From: Pezizomycotina sp. ARF18
Taxonomy: Eukaryota; Ascomycota
Direction of reading: 5' to 3'
NCBI GenBank assembly: GCA_002224055.1
Contig: AZLU01000011.1
Coordinates: forward strand, 211,501 to 275,500
DNA length: 64,000 nt
Position numbers and translations under genes: made by a program
Notes under the pieces: generated by a model
The model's input: only the letters and a program-made list of their open reading frames with translations
What the model was told of the DNA's origin: nothing
Database searches by the model: none
Shown here: positions 1-11,529 of the stretch, piece after piece
Layout of the letters: each line of letters opens with the position of its first letter
Numbering within the stretch: position 1 is the first letter of the stretch

Positions 1-573
1 CACGAAGTCACGCAAATTTTCCCTCTCGTTTTTTTTTTTTTTTTTTTTTTCTGGTAGCAAGATTTTCCTGTTAGCCGTAAATATTTAAAGCAGAAAATAC
101 GCCCAGCGCTTTTTGCCATCTTCTTAATACTCCAATAACTCTATCAACCATCCTACCATGCTAATCAAGCAAATCACATAACCACTACTACTTGGAATAC
201 AAATCTTGGAAGTTTTTGAAGCTCCCCAAGTCGAGAACTGATACTTACCCTTGTCACGACTTTAAGTTTCAAGGCAAACGTCCACGAGGAAGTGGCCAAC
301 ATATAGCTAAAGTAGGAGAAGCGACCATAAGCTTTCCAAACCCCTCGCGATAGCACAGACAGCGCAGTTCTGCCAGGGATTCAGAAGCGTACAGCATAGG
401 TTGGCAGAGGTCATGCCTTGGCGAATATCATATCGCCCCGAGCGGCTAGTTTTATCAGCATCACAACTTTGATCTCCGTCGATCTATAGACCAGCAATCG
501 GACTTCCCGCAGCAGCCCGCCGGCAGTATTTCATCTCGTCAAAGCCCAATGAAGTTCTGCATAAGACACTAGA
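1..573. other. Left edge, no gene recognised
   Basis: A poly(T) run of 22 at 29-50 opens the window, followed by mixed sequence with stops in all frames. I recognise no protein or RNA gene here. It borders the carrier relic that begins near 574. Confidence 0.5.
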
Positions 574-885
574 CCTCTGGAGATCGTTAAGATAGACTGC
601 AGGTCCAGGGAGAGATGACCAATCCGCATCAAGCGTTCCAAGGCGTAGTACGCTTTGGATAGTTAAGAACCTTGGTGTATTCGAACTCTACAAAAGTAAC
701 GGACTAAGAGGGAGCCACAGTATATCAAAACCATACTTAAGTATCCTTTCGAGAAGCCCTCTGGGGGTAGTTAAGGTCAGGCTGCAGGTCCAAGAAGAGA
801 TGGCCAAATCGGCATCAGCGTTCCGAGGCGTCGTGCGCTTTGGAACGTTAAGAACCTCGGTGCTTTCGGCCTCTAAAAAGGTATC
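574..885 (+). repeat. Diverged direct repeat inside the carrier relic
   Basis: Copy A (about 574-756) and copy B (about 757-885) both run from CCTCTGG through the GCAGGTCCA motif to CGCTTTGGA and TTAAGAACCT, offset by about 184 bp. Several differences are G/A or C/T, such as GTACGC against GTGCGC, as expected from RIP. The two copies encode the same carrier segment. Confidence 0.65.
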
Positions 886-1145
886 CGCCGCCCGTGAACA
901 CCTGTGGATTACTAGAAATCAAGATAGTTTGGCTTTTAATGATAGGAAACCCGGGCTACCGCAAAATACACAGGTGGCAAGTTGGAGTTCTGTTCGAAGT
1001 TGCTGACAGGAGGAAGCCCGGAACGCTAGACCTCCGCGACTATGCGTTCATCGAAAACATCCTAAATAAGCCTGGTGCAGAGTATGAGATTGCCTTCAGG
1101 GTATTCGACAAGAATGGCAACAGCTACAATAGGTGTGATTATTAG
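574..1145 (+). pseudogene. Relic of mitochondrial aspartate/glutamate carrier (Aralar/citrin type), rearranged
   Basis: Translated pieces match the EF-hand-containing aspartate/glutamate carrier of the mitochondrial inner membrane, which exchanges aspartate for glutamate. At 574-630 a frame reads PLEIVKI followed in another frame by LQVQGEM, the carrier signature after a matrix helix. At 636-680 a frame reads VPRRSTLWIVKNLGVFELYK. The same segment recurs at 757-870 (VVKVRLQVQEEM, then RRRALWNVKNLGAFGL). From about 957 to 1130 a further frame reads RKIHRWQVGVLFEVADRRK and then DYAFIENILNKPGAEYEIAF followed by RVFDKNG, which is the EF-hand domain. In the intact family the EF-hand region precedes the carrier repeats; here it follows them, so the locus is a rearranged fragment. 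Stops and frame changes are frequent. Family assignment is by recall of the motif, not by a search. Confidence 0.65.
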
Positions 1146-4100
1146 AAAGGAAGATCCTCAACTGTCACTCGATATCAAGCAACCAGTAAGCTATAGATCC
1201 TAAACTAGTTTCATCCCGAGGAGGACTGAGCAGTATACATATATTTTAACACTGCTCAACTTGGAGCTCCGGACGATCGTCAAGCATGAGCCCCTTTTTG
1301 CTGTCGCTACAGCGCCAATCTCAACCAAGCCTATTGCCCCCGCGACATCTGACGTGCTCTTATTTCGACTGGAGAATAAATTTCAAGCACCAAAACAAGA
1401 ACGCAACAGGATTAAGAGCAACCTGCACTATAAATCTCAATGGATATAAGGCTCTATAATAATAGCTCAACCATGAACCGAGCTTTTCAAATCATCGCAT
1501 AGCTTGCGGGGGTAGTAGGCCAGATGAGAATATTTATCCCAGTACTATAGTATAGATACGCCGTCCAAACTTGAAAGACGAAAGAGAATCTGGGTATGTC
1601 CATACGGAATATCAGAAGTTAGCTGAACACTGATAATCAAATCGTTGAGTGCTAGATGTCCAAGCTCCCTCCCCCACATAAAATTAAAATAAAATTAAAT
1701 AAATCCCCGCTCAAAGGGTTAATAGATAAAAGAATTCGGTTTTCCCAGCTTATAGAAGCCATCCACCAAAAAGTAACAGCATTCTGCCCTACCCACTACG
1801 AAAAGAATAGTACCATAAAATTCCCTACGAATGGAATACCACCATACAGATTCCTACGAAAGGGAATACTACCATACCTTGAGCTTTGATTCTTATTAGG
1901 AGTGCACACACGATACTACATTCACGATGCTTTCCGACACAAAATGATCATTACATAGAGGCAGAACACCATTTTTTTTTCTCACCGGATTACTAAACTA
2001 AACCCGCCCGAACACACGCCCGAAACGCAGAGCAGCTTGGGAATATCACGGTAATATACGTCCGATACGAAGATCCTAGAAAAGCTCGTGGAGCACGATA
2101 AAAAGATTAAATAACGTTGCGCAACCAGGGCAGAATGGGTCTAAACATTCCCCTAGAGGAATTGTCCAACATAGCATATCTCATCTTCCTCTTGAGGTTA
2201 AAATAGATCATAGCTACTTACTTTGATTCCGTCTAGGGAAGCCAGGGGCGATACTGCTCCAAGTCCCTAGGGCTTTAGAGCGATAATACTGATATTATCA
2301 TCAAGGGAAGTGATGCTCTTCATAAGATAGGATATTTACAATTTCGCCATACACAACAGGATTTATATACGAAGAACGGTGCAATCACGCGATATTATCT
2401 TCAGCGGCATTATCCAACCAAGTCCTGATATAAGTTCAATCTCAAAAGAATGAAGGGCCTGGGCTAGCCTAATAAAGACCGGTAATTTAGAAAAGCACGG
2501 CTAATTTAGGTAGAGCTAGTAGCGTATGCTAGTTGCGCGATTGTATAAAGACGTGCATTGGGTTTTCTTTTTAGGAAGTCCAAGGGGCATATTAGTCCTT
2601 ACATCACGCATGAGCATATCGATCCTTTTCATAGGTTAACTAAGCTGGAAATTAATTCGTCCAATGTATGTATTACTGGTCCAACACTCATTCTGTAATA
2701 AATTTTTGAGAGGCAACAACTGTACTCTTGATCATCATCAGACCCTCATTTTTGCCACGGCTTGAGCTCAAAGATAGCGAAACACCTTGTCCGAACAGAA
2801 AAGAGCGTTCAGTAGTCAGTATTATAACCTTACTTAGTCCATAATATTGAACCTGATTCTATGAGCAGCTCCTATTATTAAGCATTCGTTAACGCTAAAT
2901 CCTGTCCAGTTTTCCGTCTAATTCGTATTATATTTTTCTCACTTCAGCATACATAGTTTCTTCACAATCTGATTATCTCTTGATAATTTCTCTATTATTG
3001 AAAACAGAAACTTATTATTGGAGTGTTTAGGTGGTCCCTTTACTCTTTTCCTTGCCGTATCTGTTTAATGTCCAAGGCGTTCTTAAAAGTAATCCCTCAA
3101 CTATCATGAGCGTTTCGCCCAGTGACCTCATTTATTAAAGGGTAAATACAAGCTAAAATATATAATAATAGAAGTTCTCGGCCGGTAGAGATCCTCGTCC
3201 CTGTAATTTGTCCCGTGTATCCCAGTTTTATTATGTCTCCGATCTAGAAAAGCTTATGCTTTTTTTTTTTTTTTTTTGCACTCTGTAGAATTTCATTTCC
3301 TAGGCAGGTTTCAAAAGCGGAACCATGAACTCGTATCTACCTTCAAGTTCTTTTATCTGAGGTTCCTTCGTATGTACATACGATGGTATACTCGATTGTT
3401 GAAGCTTCTTGGACTCCTTTCTCAATTGGAACATCCGAGTCATGTTCAGTAGCTACCGTGACGGTCCTAAAAATTGCCCTTTTTGCCGATAGGCCGCATC
3501 GACGTCACCATTGCACATCTTCGCCCCGAAAATTCCGCAGTTGGCGGAGTTGGCGGACAGAGCCTTAAATCAAATCCAGGTTCCACTAAATTCTTAGCAA
3601 ATCAAATTTGCGCGCGATTTGATCGCCCGTGAGCTTGCAGGGACCCCAGTGGCACGCCGCGAAGCTTGACTACCTGGATATATCCGAGGGTAAACGCCGT
3701 GCCAAATTGCCTGTAGTAGCCCGTGATTCATTAGATCAAGTCCAACCTTTCTCGCCCATCGCGAAAAGTCTGCTTGAATCTCACCAGTTTCGACTTTTAG
3801 AAACAAAGGCACCCTTGCCGGCCATACGAAGAAACCCGTCAAGCCACGGATATGCACGCCGATCGCTAACTTCCGGAGATATTTATTTCGAGACGAACTT
3901 GGGGAGAAACCTAGCCGAAACATGCCATGATCGCCAGGTCAAAGGATTCAAATCTCTAGAATCCGTATTATCCTCTGCGAGGCGGCCGCGATAATGATAC
4001 TGCTGATGTTTACTGACGTCAATCTCGAGCGAACAAGTTCGCATTGGCGAATCGGAACGATAGCAGGTGAAGAAGAAGTCGAAGTTTTATCATTTCAGAT

Positions 4101-4150
4101 GAAGAATACCGCGCTCAAAGGGCGTTCGCGACACATGATCGACAGCACAA
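1146..4150. other. Gene-poor tract, no gene recognised
   Basis: AT-richer sequence with stops in every frame. A pair of near-identical segments of about 28 bp lies at 1821-1880 (both contain TACGAA, GGAATAC and ACCATAC). A run of 18 T is at 3260-3277. Between 3594 and 3994 both strands are open for over 100 codons and the base composition looks more balanced, but I recognise no protein on either strand. Confidence 0.4.
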
Positions 4151-4210
4151 TTGATCATCGATGTATTCCTTAAAGTGAGGACCATAGTAGGTCAGAAGAC
4201 TGAAGCTATC

Positions 4211-4217
4211 TATAAAG
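4211..4217 (+). promoter_or_regulatory. TATA box of small secreted protein gene
   Basis: TATAAAG lies 159 bp upstream of the ATG at 4376, followed by a pyrimidine- and A-rich leader. The same spacing is seen for the protease and other genes in the window. Confidence 0.55.
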
Positions 4218-4375
4218 ACCCCGACAAATCTTCCTCAATTCTCTTTTCCTCATCAGCATCAACAGCATCAACTGTCTCCTCAAACTACAACAGCACTTGC
4301 AACAACCTCTCTCCTCCTAATCTGTTCCAAATTTATATTCGCAATAACCCAGACCTCAAACAAAACACCTACCAA

Positions 4376-4823
4376 ATGGTTTCCCCTGCAGTCATCCGCA
4401 CCACCGTCCTCGCCCTCCTCGCCGCCACCGCGGTCGCAGACTTCAAAATCTGGCGCGTCACCGAGCTCAAAATGGACTGCGTAGACGCCCACTGCCGTCC
4501 CGTCCCCGAAGGCTACGGCGCCAAGGTCGCGAAAAAGGCGACTGCAAGCACGCCTCCGACGACGCTTCCGGCGCCAAGGGCGGCGGCACCTTGGGAATGG
4601 AAGACGGCATGTACTGGAAGGACGGCGTTTGCGGATCCGTCAAGAACTTCAAATGCACGAAGAACAAGGACGGCACCTACGACTGTGCTGGCCGAACGGT
4701 GAAGGAAAGAGCCACTGCACGGATACGCATAAGGGTGGAGAGAGTTATACCTGCCACACGGGGTTGTCTGGGGACGATACTTACCATGAGATGATGAACT
4801 GCGTTGGGCCGATTAGCTGTTGA
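4376..4823 (+). CDS. Small secreted cysteine-rich protein
   Basis: The ATG at 4376 follows an A-rich leader and starts a clear signal peptide (MVSPAVIRTTVLALLAATAVA, hydrophobic core ending in an AVA cleavage site). The mature part is about 125 residues and carries about ten cysteines, for example in DCVDAHC, GVCGSVKNFKC, SHCTD and MNCVGPISC just before the stop at 4821. The reading frame is split: the N-terminal frame runs to about 4530, the middle to about 4690, and the rest uses the remaining frame. The two breaks fall in runs of A or G, like those in the other genes. I do not recognise the family; the size and cysteine content suit an extracellular effector-like or wall-associated protein. 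It stands alone between gene-poor tracts. Confidence 0.65.
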
Positions 4824-4847
4824 GTTCCTCGAACAAATTTGGCAGGA

Positions 4848-4871
4848 ATGTCGGGCCATATGTCGGGCCAT
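4848..4871. repeat. Perfect tandem 12-mer
   Basis: ATGTCGGGCCAT is repeated twice without a gap, 24 bp after the stop codon of the small secreted protein gene. Confidence 0.8.
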
Positions 4872-7189
4872 ATCGCGACCAAGATTATCGACGGCTTTTA
4901 TTTTAACCAACCATGTTAGCCCTGTATTTTTAGCATTTAGATTGGCATCTTTGGCTTCGTTTAAGAACAGATAGTATTAGAGGCATAGCGAATAGTACAC
5001 AGTCTACCAATTTACGAACATCCTCTTTGATTCTTGAGACCTCAGGGATTTTGAATTAAGATATGTCTTCACATGGCAAAATATCTCCATACATCAACAT
5101 GCATCGAGGGAATTATCTAAGAAATTTGCACCTCGGGACGCGAAGCTTATGTTGGGCAGAGTTTTATCTGAAACGCTTCTTATTGAGCCATGAATCGTTG
5201 CTAGCGTGGAAAGCTGGATCTTAACCCCCAAACATCAGAAGCTATAACTGAACTGAAATTTACAGGTGTAACTAGAGACGGAGTTTCTGAAATCTCTCGA
5301 GGTATATCCTCAAATATCTCTTTCAAACGATAACTGCCTTGTCCTGCTTAAGATCCTAAGCCGTGACACTGTCGATAGCAGCCACTCAGGAGCTTTGTAT
5401 ATATATATATATATATATATATTGTGGGGCTAATAACGGAGTATCGCGAAGCCCAAAGACCAGAGTTATGACCAGGCCTCTAGATAGGAGCATTTATAAG
5501 CAGCTGTCCGGGACGTGAAAAGATCCGGCTAGACTCAATAGCTAGATTCTCCAAGAGAAAGTTCCTGTGATCTACATGTTTTAGGCGTCATGGCAGATCG
5601 CGTGCGTTGCCTCATGTTTCAGTTAGAAAGTAACGCCTCGCACTCAGCCTCTATAACTACGCGACATATTATCGGTTGCGGAACGTAAGTTCGCCAGGAC
5701 TACATGCAGTACACATTGGGCATGATAACCTCTCTGTAATCGATATTGACTCCTTTATGCTTATTATTAAATTGAAGATTAAATAGATATATTAAGGATC
5801 AGGTCTTGACTAATACCGCGACAAGGTTGGGCGTTCAGCACTCGGCTATCCGAAGGCAACCAGGTGAAAGAACTAGACGGGGAAATACATTGATGTAACT
5901 CTTGCCGGGCGATTTATCCTCCAGGCATTTGGGCGGTAAGCCCCGTCTAGCTGTCCCTCCTTGATCGAGACTATAGTCACCAAACGACGTCAATAAATCG
6001 CGGTCGATTGCCTACTGCGTTTAGCTATTCATTAGCACCGGAATCGGAAACGCCGGTTCTTTAAAATTGTACATACTATTCTGAAGTCGAATTACAATCA
6101 CCCTTCACTTCGAAAGCGCTACGAAATTTATAATTAAAGTATTTTCAATGTTTAGAAAATTCATACACGACAACTCTAACAATCATAAGGGCATAAGGAC
6201 GATCTTTGAACGATATAAGTAAACATAAGAAGGGTTTAAAAATGGTATTCCTTCCACTGGTAAACTTGCACCGAGGTCTACCGTACAATGATTGGCGAAC
6301 AAACAAAATCGATTTAATGAGAAAGGGCGGAAATTTGTTCCGAAAATTCCAACATCTCTTTGAACTTCTTTGCAAGCAAGATCCACGATATATTCCCAAC
6401 GACACGTCGCAGATTGATTCCCACTGTCACCTATACCCTCGTGTTTATTGCGAACGAGAGGCCATACCATATCCTCAAGGATGCCATCTCGGAACCAAAG
6501 ACAATGTTTGTTGACCGCTACTTCAAAGGAAAGTCCGTTCTTTCAAGAACACATGATCAGCGCATTTGTATATCCGCGTGATTATCATGATGTTACTTCT
6601 CTAAACCTTTTGAAATTGAGATATATAAAGAAAGAAGCAAAGGGTAACCTTGCCTCAGCGAATGAATCGCGACGAACATGATAGCTTTCGGTGGAGCGGT
6701 ACAAGACATCGGGCTGCTTTTGCCTCCTTCTCGAAGCAGCACGTTTTAAAAGGCTACAAAAAACCGGTATTTTATCAAGGCGCTCTGATCAGCAACTGGC
6801 CGAACGCCACCCAAATGAAAATGATCGGAGATGGCGATACTGCAGGACTTCAAAGACAAAAAGGACGCTAGAAACTAGAAACTGTGGGGAAATAGAGGTT
6901 CGCCTTTGGATAAGATTGTAGATCCTCCATTTTCTTTGAAGATCGCAATCGGGAAAAAAAAACCGAGGATATGGATACCGTTTAGATAAAATGAAAGGAT
7001 ATTACTAATGATTGTAACTAACATCAGATGAATGGATAAGACCATAGAAGGCGGGAATGAAGGGAAGTGGCTTCTTCTGGAAGGACGCTAGGCGTTGATC
7101 ATGATTGTGATCGTGAATGATAGATGTTTTGCAGTTGAAGAAAACGAATTTGCCGTAGTTGATTGGCTTGCGGGCAAAATCGAATTTAT
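4872..7189. other. Gene-poor tract with (TA)n microsatellite
   Basis: No gene recognised. A (TA)12 microsatellite lies at 5398-5422. Overlapping open stretches on both strands at 6145-6580 show no motif that I know. Confidence 0.4.
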
Positions 7190-7440
7190 TAGCAGCGGTG
7201 ATAGAACCGAGGGCGGTTGAGGGCGGTGATTGGATAGCGGCATGATTGGCTTGGCGCCAAGTCTCAATTTTTGTGTGTGGGTAAAAACGTTCCCCTTATT
7301 AAATTCGAAACACCACTCATTCCTCCTTCACCACTCATCTTCACCATCTTCATCCATCTTTGCCTTTAGCCTTCCATCACCGTCCTCTTTATCGCTCAAA
7401 GTTACATATTCTTTCTCTCGAGTCAAGTCGCTACCTGCTG
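7190..7440 (+). promoter_or_regulatory. Promoter-like stretch
   Basis: This stretch has two GAGGGCGG-type boxes (7210-7228), an inverted CCAAT (ATTGG at 7229), a perfect 12-bp palindrome CTTGGCGCCAAG at 7250-7261, and then a strongly pyrimidine-rich run from 7315 to 7420. That is how promoters and leaders look elsewhere in this window. No convincing gene follows, only a 37-codon open frame starting at 7632. Confidence 0.3.
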
Positions 7441-7762
7441 TTTTTGATACATGGATGCCTTTTGATCGAATATCGATAGTTATTCTCCTCCCCATCTACC
7501 GGTTCGAAAGAGGGCTGCTTGTGGCGCTAACTGGGTAAGTGGTGTGAGAAGTACCTCCTCCCCCTCCCCTGCCCTGGTTTCCATTGGACCTTGCAGCCCT
7601 AAAGGCTAGAAGCTCCAGGTTCTCTAAACTGACATGGATTCAAAGTGGCAGGTTGCCCATCCATTAGAATCGAGGGAACAACACCGACTGGTCGAAAGGT
7701 ATCGCGTTCTTCTCCGCAATTTATTCGAAACGGTATTTCCGACATGAATTTGGTTGCGAAAG

Positions 7763-8030
7763 CTACCTTTCGAGGGTTTTCTTGAGCTGGGACGTGGGTA
7801 TCGGGGATTGGACGATAGCGGGAGATTGGTTTAACGATTCCAAAACCTGCGGCTGCTCTTGCTGTTTGCGGTGTAGCAACAGGTGTGCCGCGATCGAGTC
7901 GTACTCACCTTGTACCATCATACGAGGGCTGACCGGCGTCCAACGTGGGCCATGGTACAACGCCGGTACGTTAGTCCGGATCGTCGGGTCGACGTTGACA
8001 TTGGGCTGTTACTGAGGATGGAAGAAATCT
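7763..8030 (-). pseudogene. Possible coding fragment, Gln/Pro-rich
   Basis: Read on the minus strand, a frame gives a hydrophilic Gln/Pro-rich peptide (QPNVNVDPTIRTNVPALYHG, later HRKQQEQPQVLESLNQSP and SQLKKTLER). It continues through one stop into an upstream NFALDFFHPQ. The composition is protein-like, but I do not recognise it and there is no clear start. It could be an exon of a broken gene or chance. Confidence 0.25.
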
Positions 8031-8347
8031 AGGGCAAAATTGTCAAACGGTATCTCTTTCCACAGCGGTTCTCAAGCTCAATGAAGAATGCCTAACAGCC
8101 CCCCCAATCAGTGTTCCCAAAAACCATTAAGTTCCTCCTCTCTCATTTGCCCGAGCACTGTTTATTCGAATAACACCCCTTGTTCTATTCTGAGCTTTCA
8201 TTTCTGCTGTTATCATTAAATATTCTTGCTAACTTTCGACCCTAAGAACCAACAGCCGGCGACGACTGGTTAGTTAGATCTTCAGTCGTTATTTTCCTCC
8301 GGTGGTAGTATAACACGCATGCACGATCAGCGGTGTGGCTTGCAGCG

Positions 8348-8370
8348 AAAAAAAAAAAAAAAAAAAAAAA
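8348..8370. repeat. Poly(A) run of 23
   Basis: Uninterrupted A run in the intergenic space upstream of the aspartic protease gene. Confidence 0.9.
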
Positions 8371-8698
8371 GGAACAAAAAGAACACGGAGAACGTTCTAC
8401 GCCGCTGGAGCCGCCCAACACGCTTAAGCACTTTCTCGAACAGTCCACCACACCCCCCCGCTAGCCCCACCTTGAACTAGAAAGCTATCAAGATTTGAAA
8501 TTTCGTCGTTTTAGAATTCATCGTTCATCCATGGCCAACGAACAGCTCGAGCGTCGAAGGATAGGCCAGGGTTCCTTTTGGTTTTTCTACTACAGCGGTT
8601 CGGCGCACACGCTCTTCGTCAGCCCAGACGACGGAAGGGACGGTAAATATCCCACAAATGCTTAACCTCCAACAGCCCTTGGCTTTGACTTTCGCGTT

Positions 8699-8707
8699 CT
8701 ATAAAGG
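8699..8707 (+). promoter_or_regulatory. TATA box of aspartic protease gene
   Basis: CTATAAAGG lies about 200 bp upstream of the ATG at 8901 and is followed by a C/T-rich leader (8715-8890). Confidence 0.6.
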
Positions 8708-8900
8708 TCACCATCTCACCCCCTCCTTGAAGTCTATTATCCTTATCCTCATCATTGCATATCATCATCGTCGAGCTTTCTGAACTGCTTGGTCGGTCAG
8801 ACGTTCATTCTCTTTTTTAATCTTTACTTCTCACGTTCCTTAACAAACCTTCTGTTACGCTCCCTAACAATAACATTTATTTTAACATTCATTTGACATC

Positions 8901-10505
8901 ATGCGGTTCTCATCAGTCGCCGTACTATCCCTCACGAGTGCCGCGGTGCTGGCTGCGCCTGCACCTGCCATCGGCAAGAAAGATGTCGACATCAAAGGTA
9001 GCTGGAGTGTAAAGGCGAAATGGAATCCCAGTGCCAGACGGAACGGTGCCCTCGCCATGGCTCGCGTTATGAACAAATACAACGTCCCTGTCCCCGCAAA
9101 GCTTCAGACCACCTGCAACAAACTCAGACCCCCGCAAGGAAGACGAGGCGCCAAGATTCATCGGCCACGGCTAAATCTGCGAACCAGGACGAGCAATACG
9201 TCGTCGAGGTCGAGATCGGAAACCCACCGCAGAAGTTGAACCTGGATTTCGATACCGGCAGCGCCGACTGTGGGTTATCTCCAATAAGCTCTCCAGCTCG
9301 GAAACTCAGGGCCACAACGTCTTCGACGCCACCAAATCGTCCAGCTTCAAGGAATCCCCCGGTAGCACCTGGCAGATTACCTACGGCGACCAGTCCAGCG
9401 CCTCAGGAGACGTCGGTACGGACACCGTCCTCGTCGGCGGTACCACCGTCAAATCCCAAGCCGTCGAGCTCGCCAGCAAGGCGTCCCAGCAGTTCGTCTC
9501 TGACGCTAGCTCCGACGGTCTCCTCGGTCTCGCCTTCAGTACCATCAACACCGTCCAACCCAACCCGTCAAGACGTTCTTCGAGAACGCATGGGCAGTCT
9601 CAAGGCCCCTCTCTTCTGCGCCGATCTCCGCCACAACGCCGACGGCTCCTACGATTTCGGCGAAATCGACAGCTCCAAATACAGCGGCGAGATGCGGTAC
9701 GTCGACGTCGACAGCTCCAACGGCTTCTGGGAGTTCCCATCCAGCCAGTTCGCCGTCGGCAACGGTTCCCCGCAGACGACCGGAGGCGGTGTTACGGCCA
9801 TCGCCGATACCGGCACCACCCTCCTAGTCACTACTCAAAAGGTCGCCGAAGCCTACTACAGCCAGGTCAACGGCGCCCAATACGATGCCTCGCAAGGAGG
9901 CTACACCTTCGACTGCAGCACCAAGCTCCCGTCTTTCACGGTCTACGTTGGTGAAAATCCCGTTACTATCCCCTCTGACCTCATGAACTACGCGCCTGTC
10001 GATGCGACTGGTAAGACCTGCTTCGGTGGTGTTACGTACATGGCTGGAGCCACCGGTCGAATGGCGAACATGATGATCTTCGGCGATGTATTCCTGAAGA
10101 CCGGTCTTGGTGTTTTCGACTACGGCACCGGTGGTAAGCCCAGGTTCGGTTTCGCTACTCGTGAGGGAGCGCCGTTTCCGGTGGTTCTGGTTCTGGATCT
10201 TCTGGCTCCGGCTCCGGCTCCAGATCTGGATCTGGATCTGAATCCGGCTCTGGATCTGGCTCGGGCTCTGGTTCCGGTTCCGTCTCAGGGTCCGGCTCGG
10301 GTTCCGGCTCTGGAGACGGTGGTGATGGCAGCAACGGTGGCTCCGACAGTTCCAACGATGGAGGTGATAGCTCCAACGACGGCGGCAACAACGGCGGCAA
10401 CGACCCCTCTGACCCTTGGGGAATTTTCGGCTCGACCCCTTCGGTGATGGCAGCGGCGGCGATCCCTTCGGCGACCTCTTCGGCAACAAGGCCAAGAGGG
10501 TTTAA
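8901..10505 (+). CDS. Secreted pepsin-like aspartic protease (A1 family) with Ser/Gly-rich tail
   Basis: This is an extracellular acid endopeptidase of the aspergillopepsin/penicillopepsin type. The ATG at 8901 starts a signal peptide ([20 protein letters not shown]) and a propeptide of about 70 residues. The mature domain begins near [12 protein letters not shown], followed by the first catalytic DFDTGSAD and the flap region [18 protein letters not shown]. The second catalytic motif is [10 protein letters not shown] (about 9800), with a disulfide pair around DCSTKLPS and KTCFGGV, and the fold ends at [17 protein letters not shown] tail of about 110 residues follows: Ser-Gly repeats, then Asp/Asn/Gly-rich sequence, ending [12 protein letters not shown] before the TAA at 10503. 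No intron is evident. At least five single-base losses shift the frame, for example between GSAD and LWVIS at about 9270, near 9560 and 9590, and before the tail at about 10175. Total length is about 535 codons. Confidence 0.85.
10180..10325 (+). repeat. Low-complexity Ser/Gly-coding repeat
   Basis: Degenerate hexamer array (variants of TCTGGC, TCCGGC and TCTGGA) in the 3' part of the protease gene. It codes for (SG)n in the sense frame. The reverse strand reads as a Pro/Glu/Asp array, which is only the shadow of this repeat. Confidence 0.8.
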
Positions 10506-10838
10506 ATGAATCCAAAATTCAAAAATGTTTGATGAAAGCATATAGACACGCTCATTCTTTCTTCTCTTTTCTTCTTTGTATATGTATTAGCGTCGAGCTC
10601 TAGCTTTGACAATTTTCTTTTTTCTTGTATTACTAGCTCTTTTTTCACGTATTATTAGCTTTTTGGTTATCTTGAGTCGAACGTGTACGATACAGTATTC
10701 ATATCATTTACTTCAATACATAGATTTCATATGTACATCAAATCCCGTAACGCTTCCATTCCGTTTGAGTGACCTTGAGGCATGCCCGAGGAAGAAACAT
10801 GTCTTAGATTCACTATAAAAGGTTTGAAGGAATGACTT

Positions 10839-11529
10839 CGAGTGCTTGGTCTATCTCTCTCTTCTCTCTACGCCTTTACTCAAAAAAAAAAAAAGAATCA
10901 CACGTAGTATACCTGCTCAGCGCGTATCCCAACTTTCCATAAATCTCACCAATGTGCAACTCAGGTCCATAATTCGACGCCAATAATCCTCGTGGATTTT
11001 TTCCGCAGCTGAACTGAGCACAAAAACCCAACATAACACACGCCACAGCTCTCGCCTCCATGCACAAACGGGAATATCCCCTTTTGATATATCTCCTCCT
11101 ATCTACCCGTTGGCTAAGCTTTTTCATCCGAGTTACCCGACATCGCTGATCAGGGTAAGTGAAATCAGAATCAGAATGCTGGGAGTGCGGGTCTATCTCT
11201 CTCTTCTCTCTACGCCTTTACTCAAAAAAAAAAAAAAGAATACACGTAATACCTGCTCAGCGCGTATCCCAACTTTCCATAAATCTCACCAATGTGCAAC
11301 TTCAACAATTACTCCCGCAATCTCAGGTCCATTCACGCATAATCCTGTGGATTTTCGCAGCTGAACTGAGCACAAAACCCACAAACACACGCCACAGCTC
11401 TCGCCTCCATGCACAAACGGGAATATCCCTTGATATATTCCTCCTACTACCGTTGGCTAAGCTTTTTCATCCGAGTTACCCACATCGCTGATAGGTAAGT
11501 GAAATCAAATCAGAATGCTGGAGTGCGGG
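10839..11529. repeat. Tandem duplication of about 340 bp
   Basis: Copy 1 (about 10839-11182) and copy 2 (about 11183-11529) both start at GAGTGC-GGTCTATCTCTCTC, carry an A run of 13-14, and end with GGTAAGTGAAATCA and CAGAATGCTGG. Most differences are missing or added bases in short runs (TATATCTCC against TATATTCC, CCCCTTTTG against CCCTTG). One internal block of about 25 bp differs at 10963-10985 / 11300-11330. It lies just downstream of the protease gene. Confidence 0.8.

Noticed and set aside
3594-3994. Open frames over 100 codons on both strands
   Set aside because: Neither translation has a recognisable motif and they overlap fully; chance in a GC-balanced patch is possible.
6145-6580. 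Several overlapping 70-100 codon frames on both strands
   Set aside because: No consistent frame, no motif, no splice signals.
10155-10541. Minus-strand frame with a striking Pro/Glu/Asp array
   Set aside because: It is the complement of the Ser/Gly-coding tail of the aspartic protease; no start context or promoter of its own.
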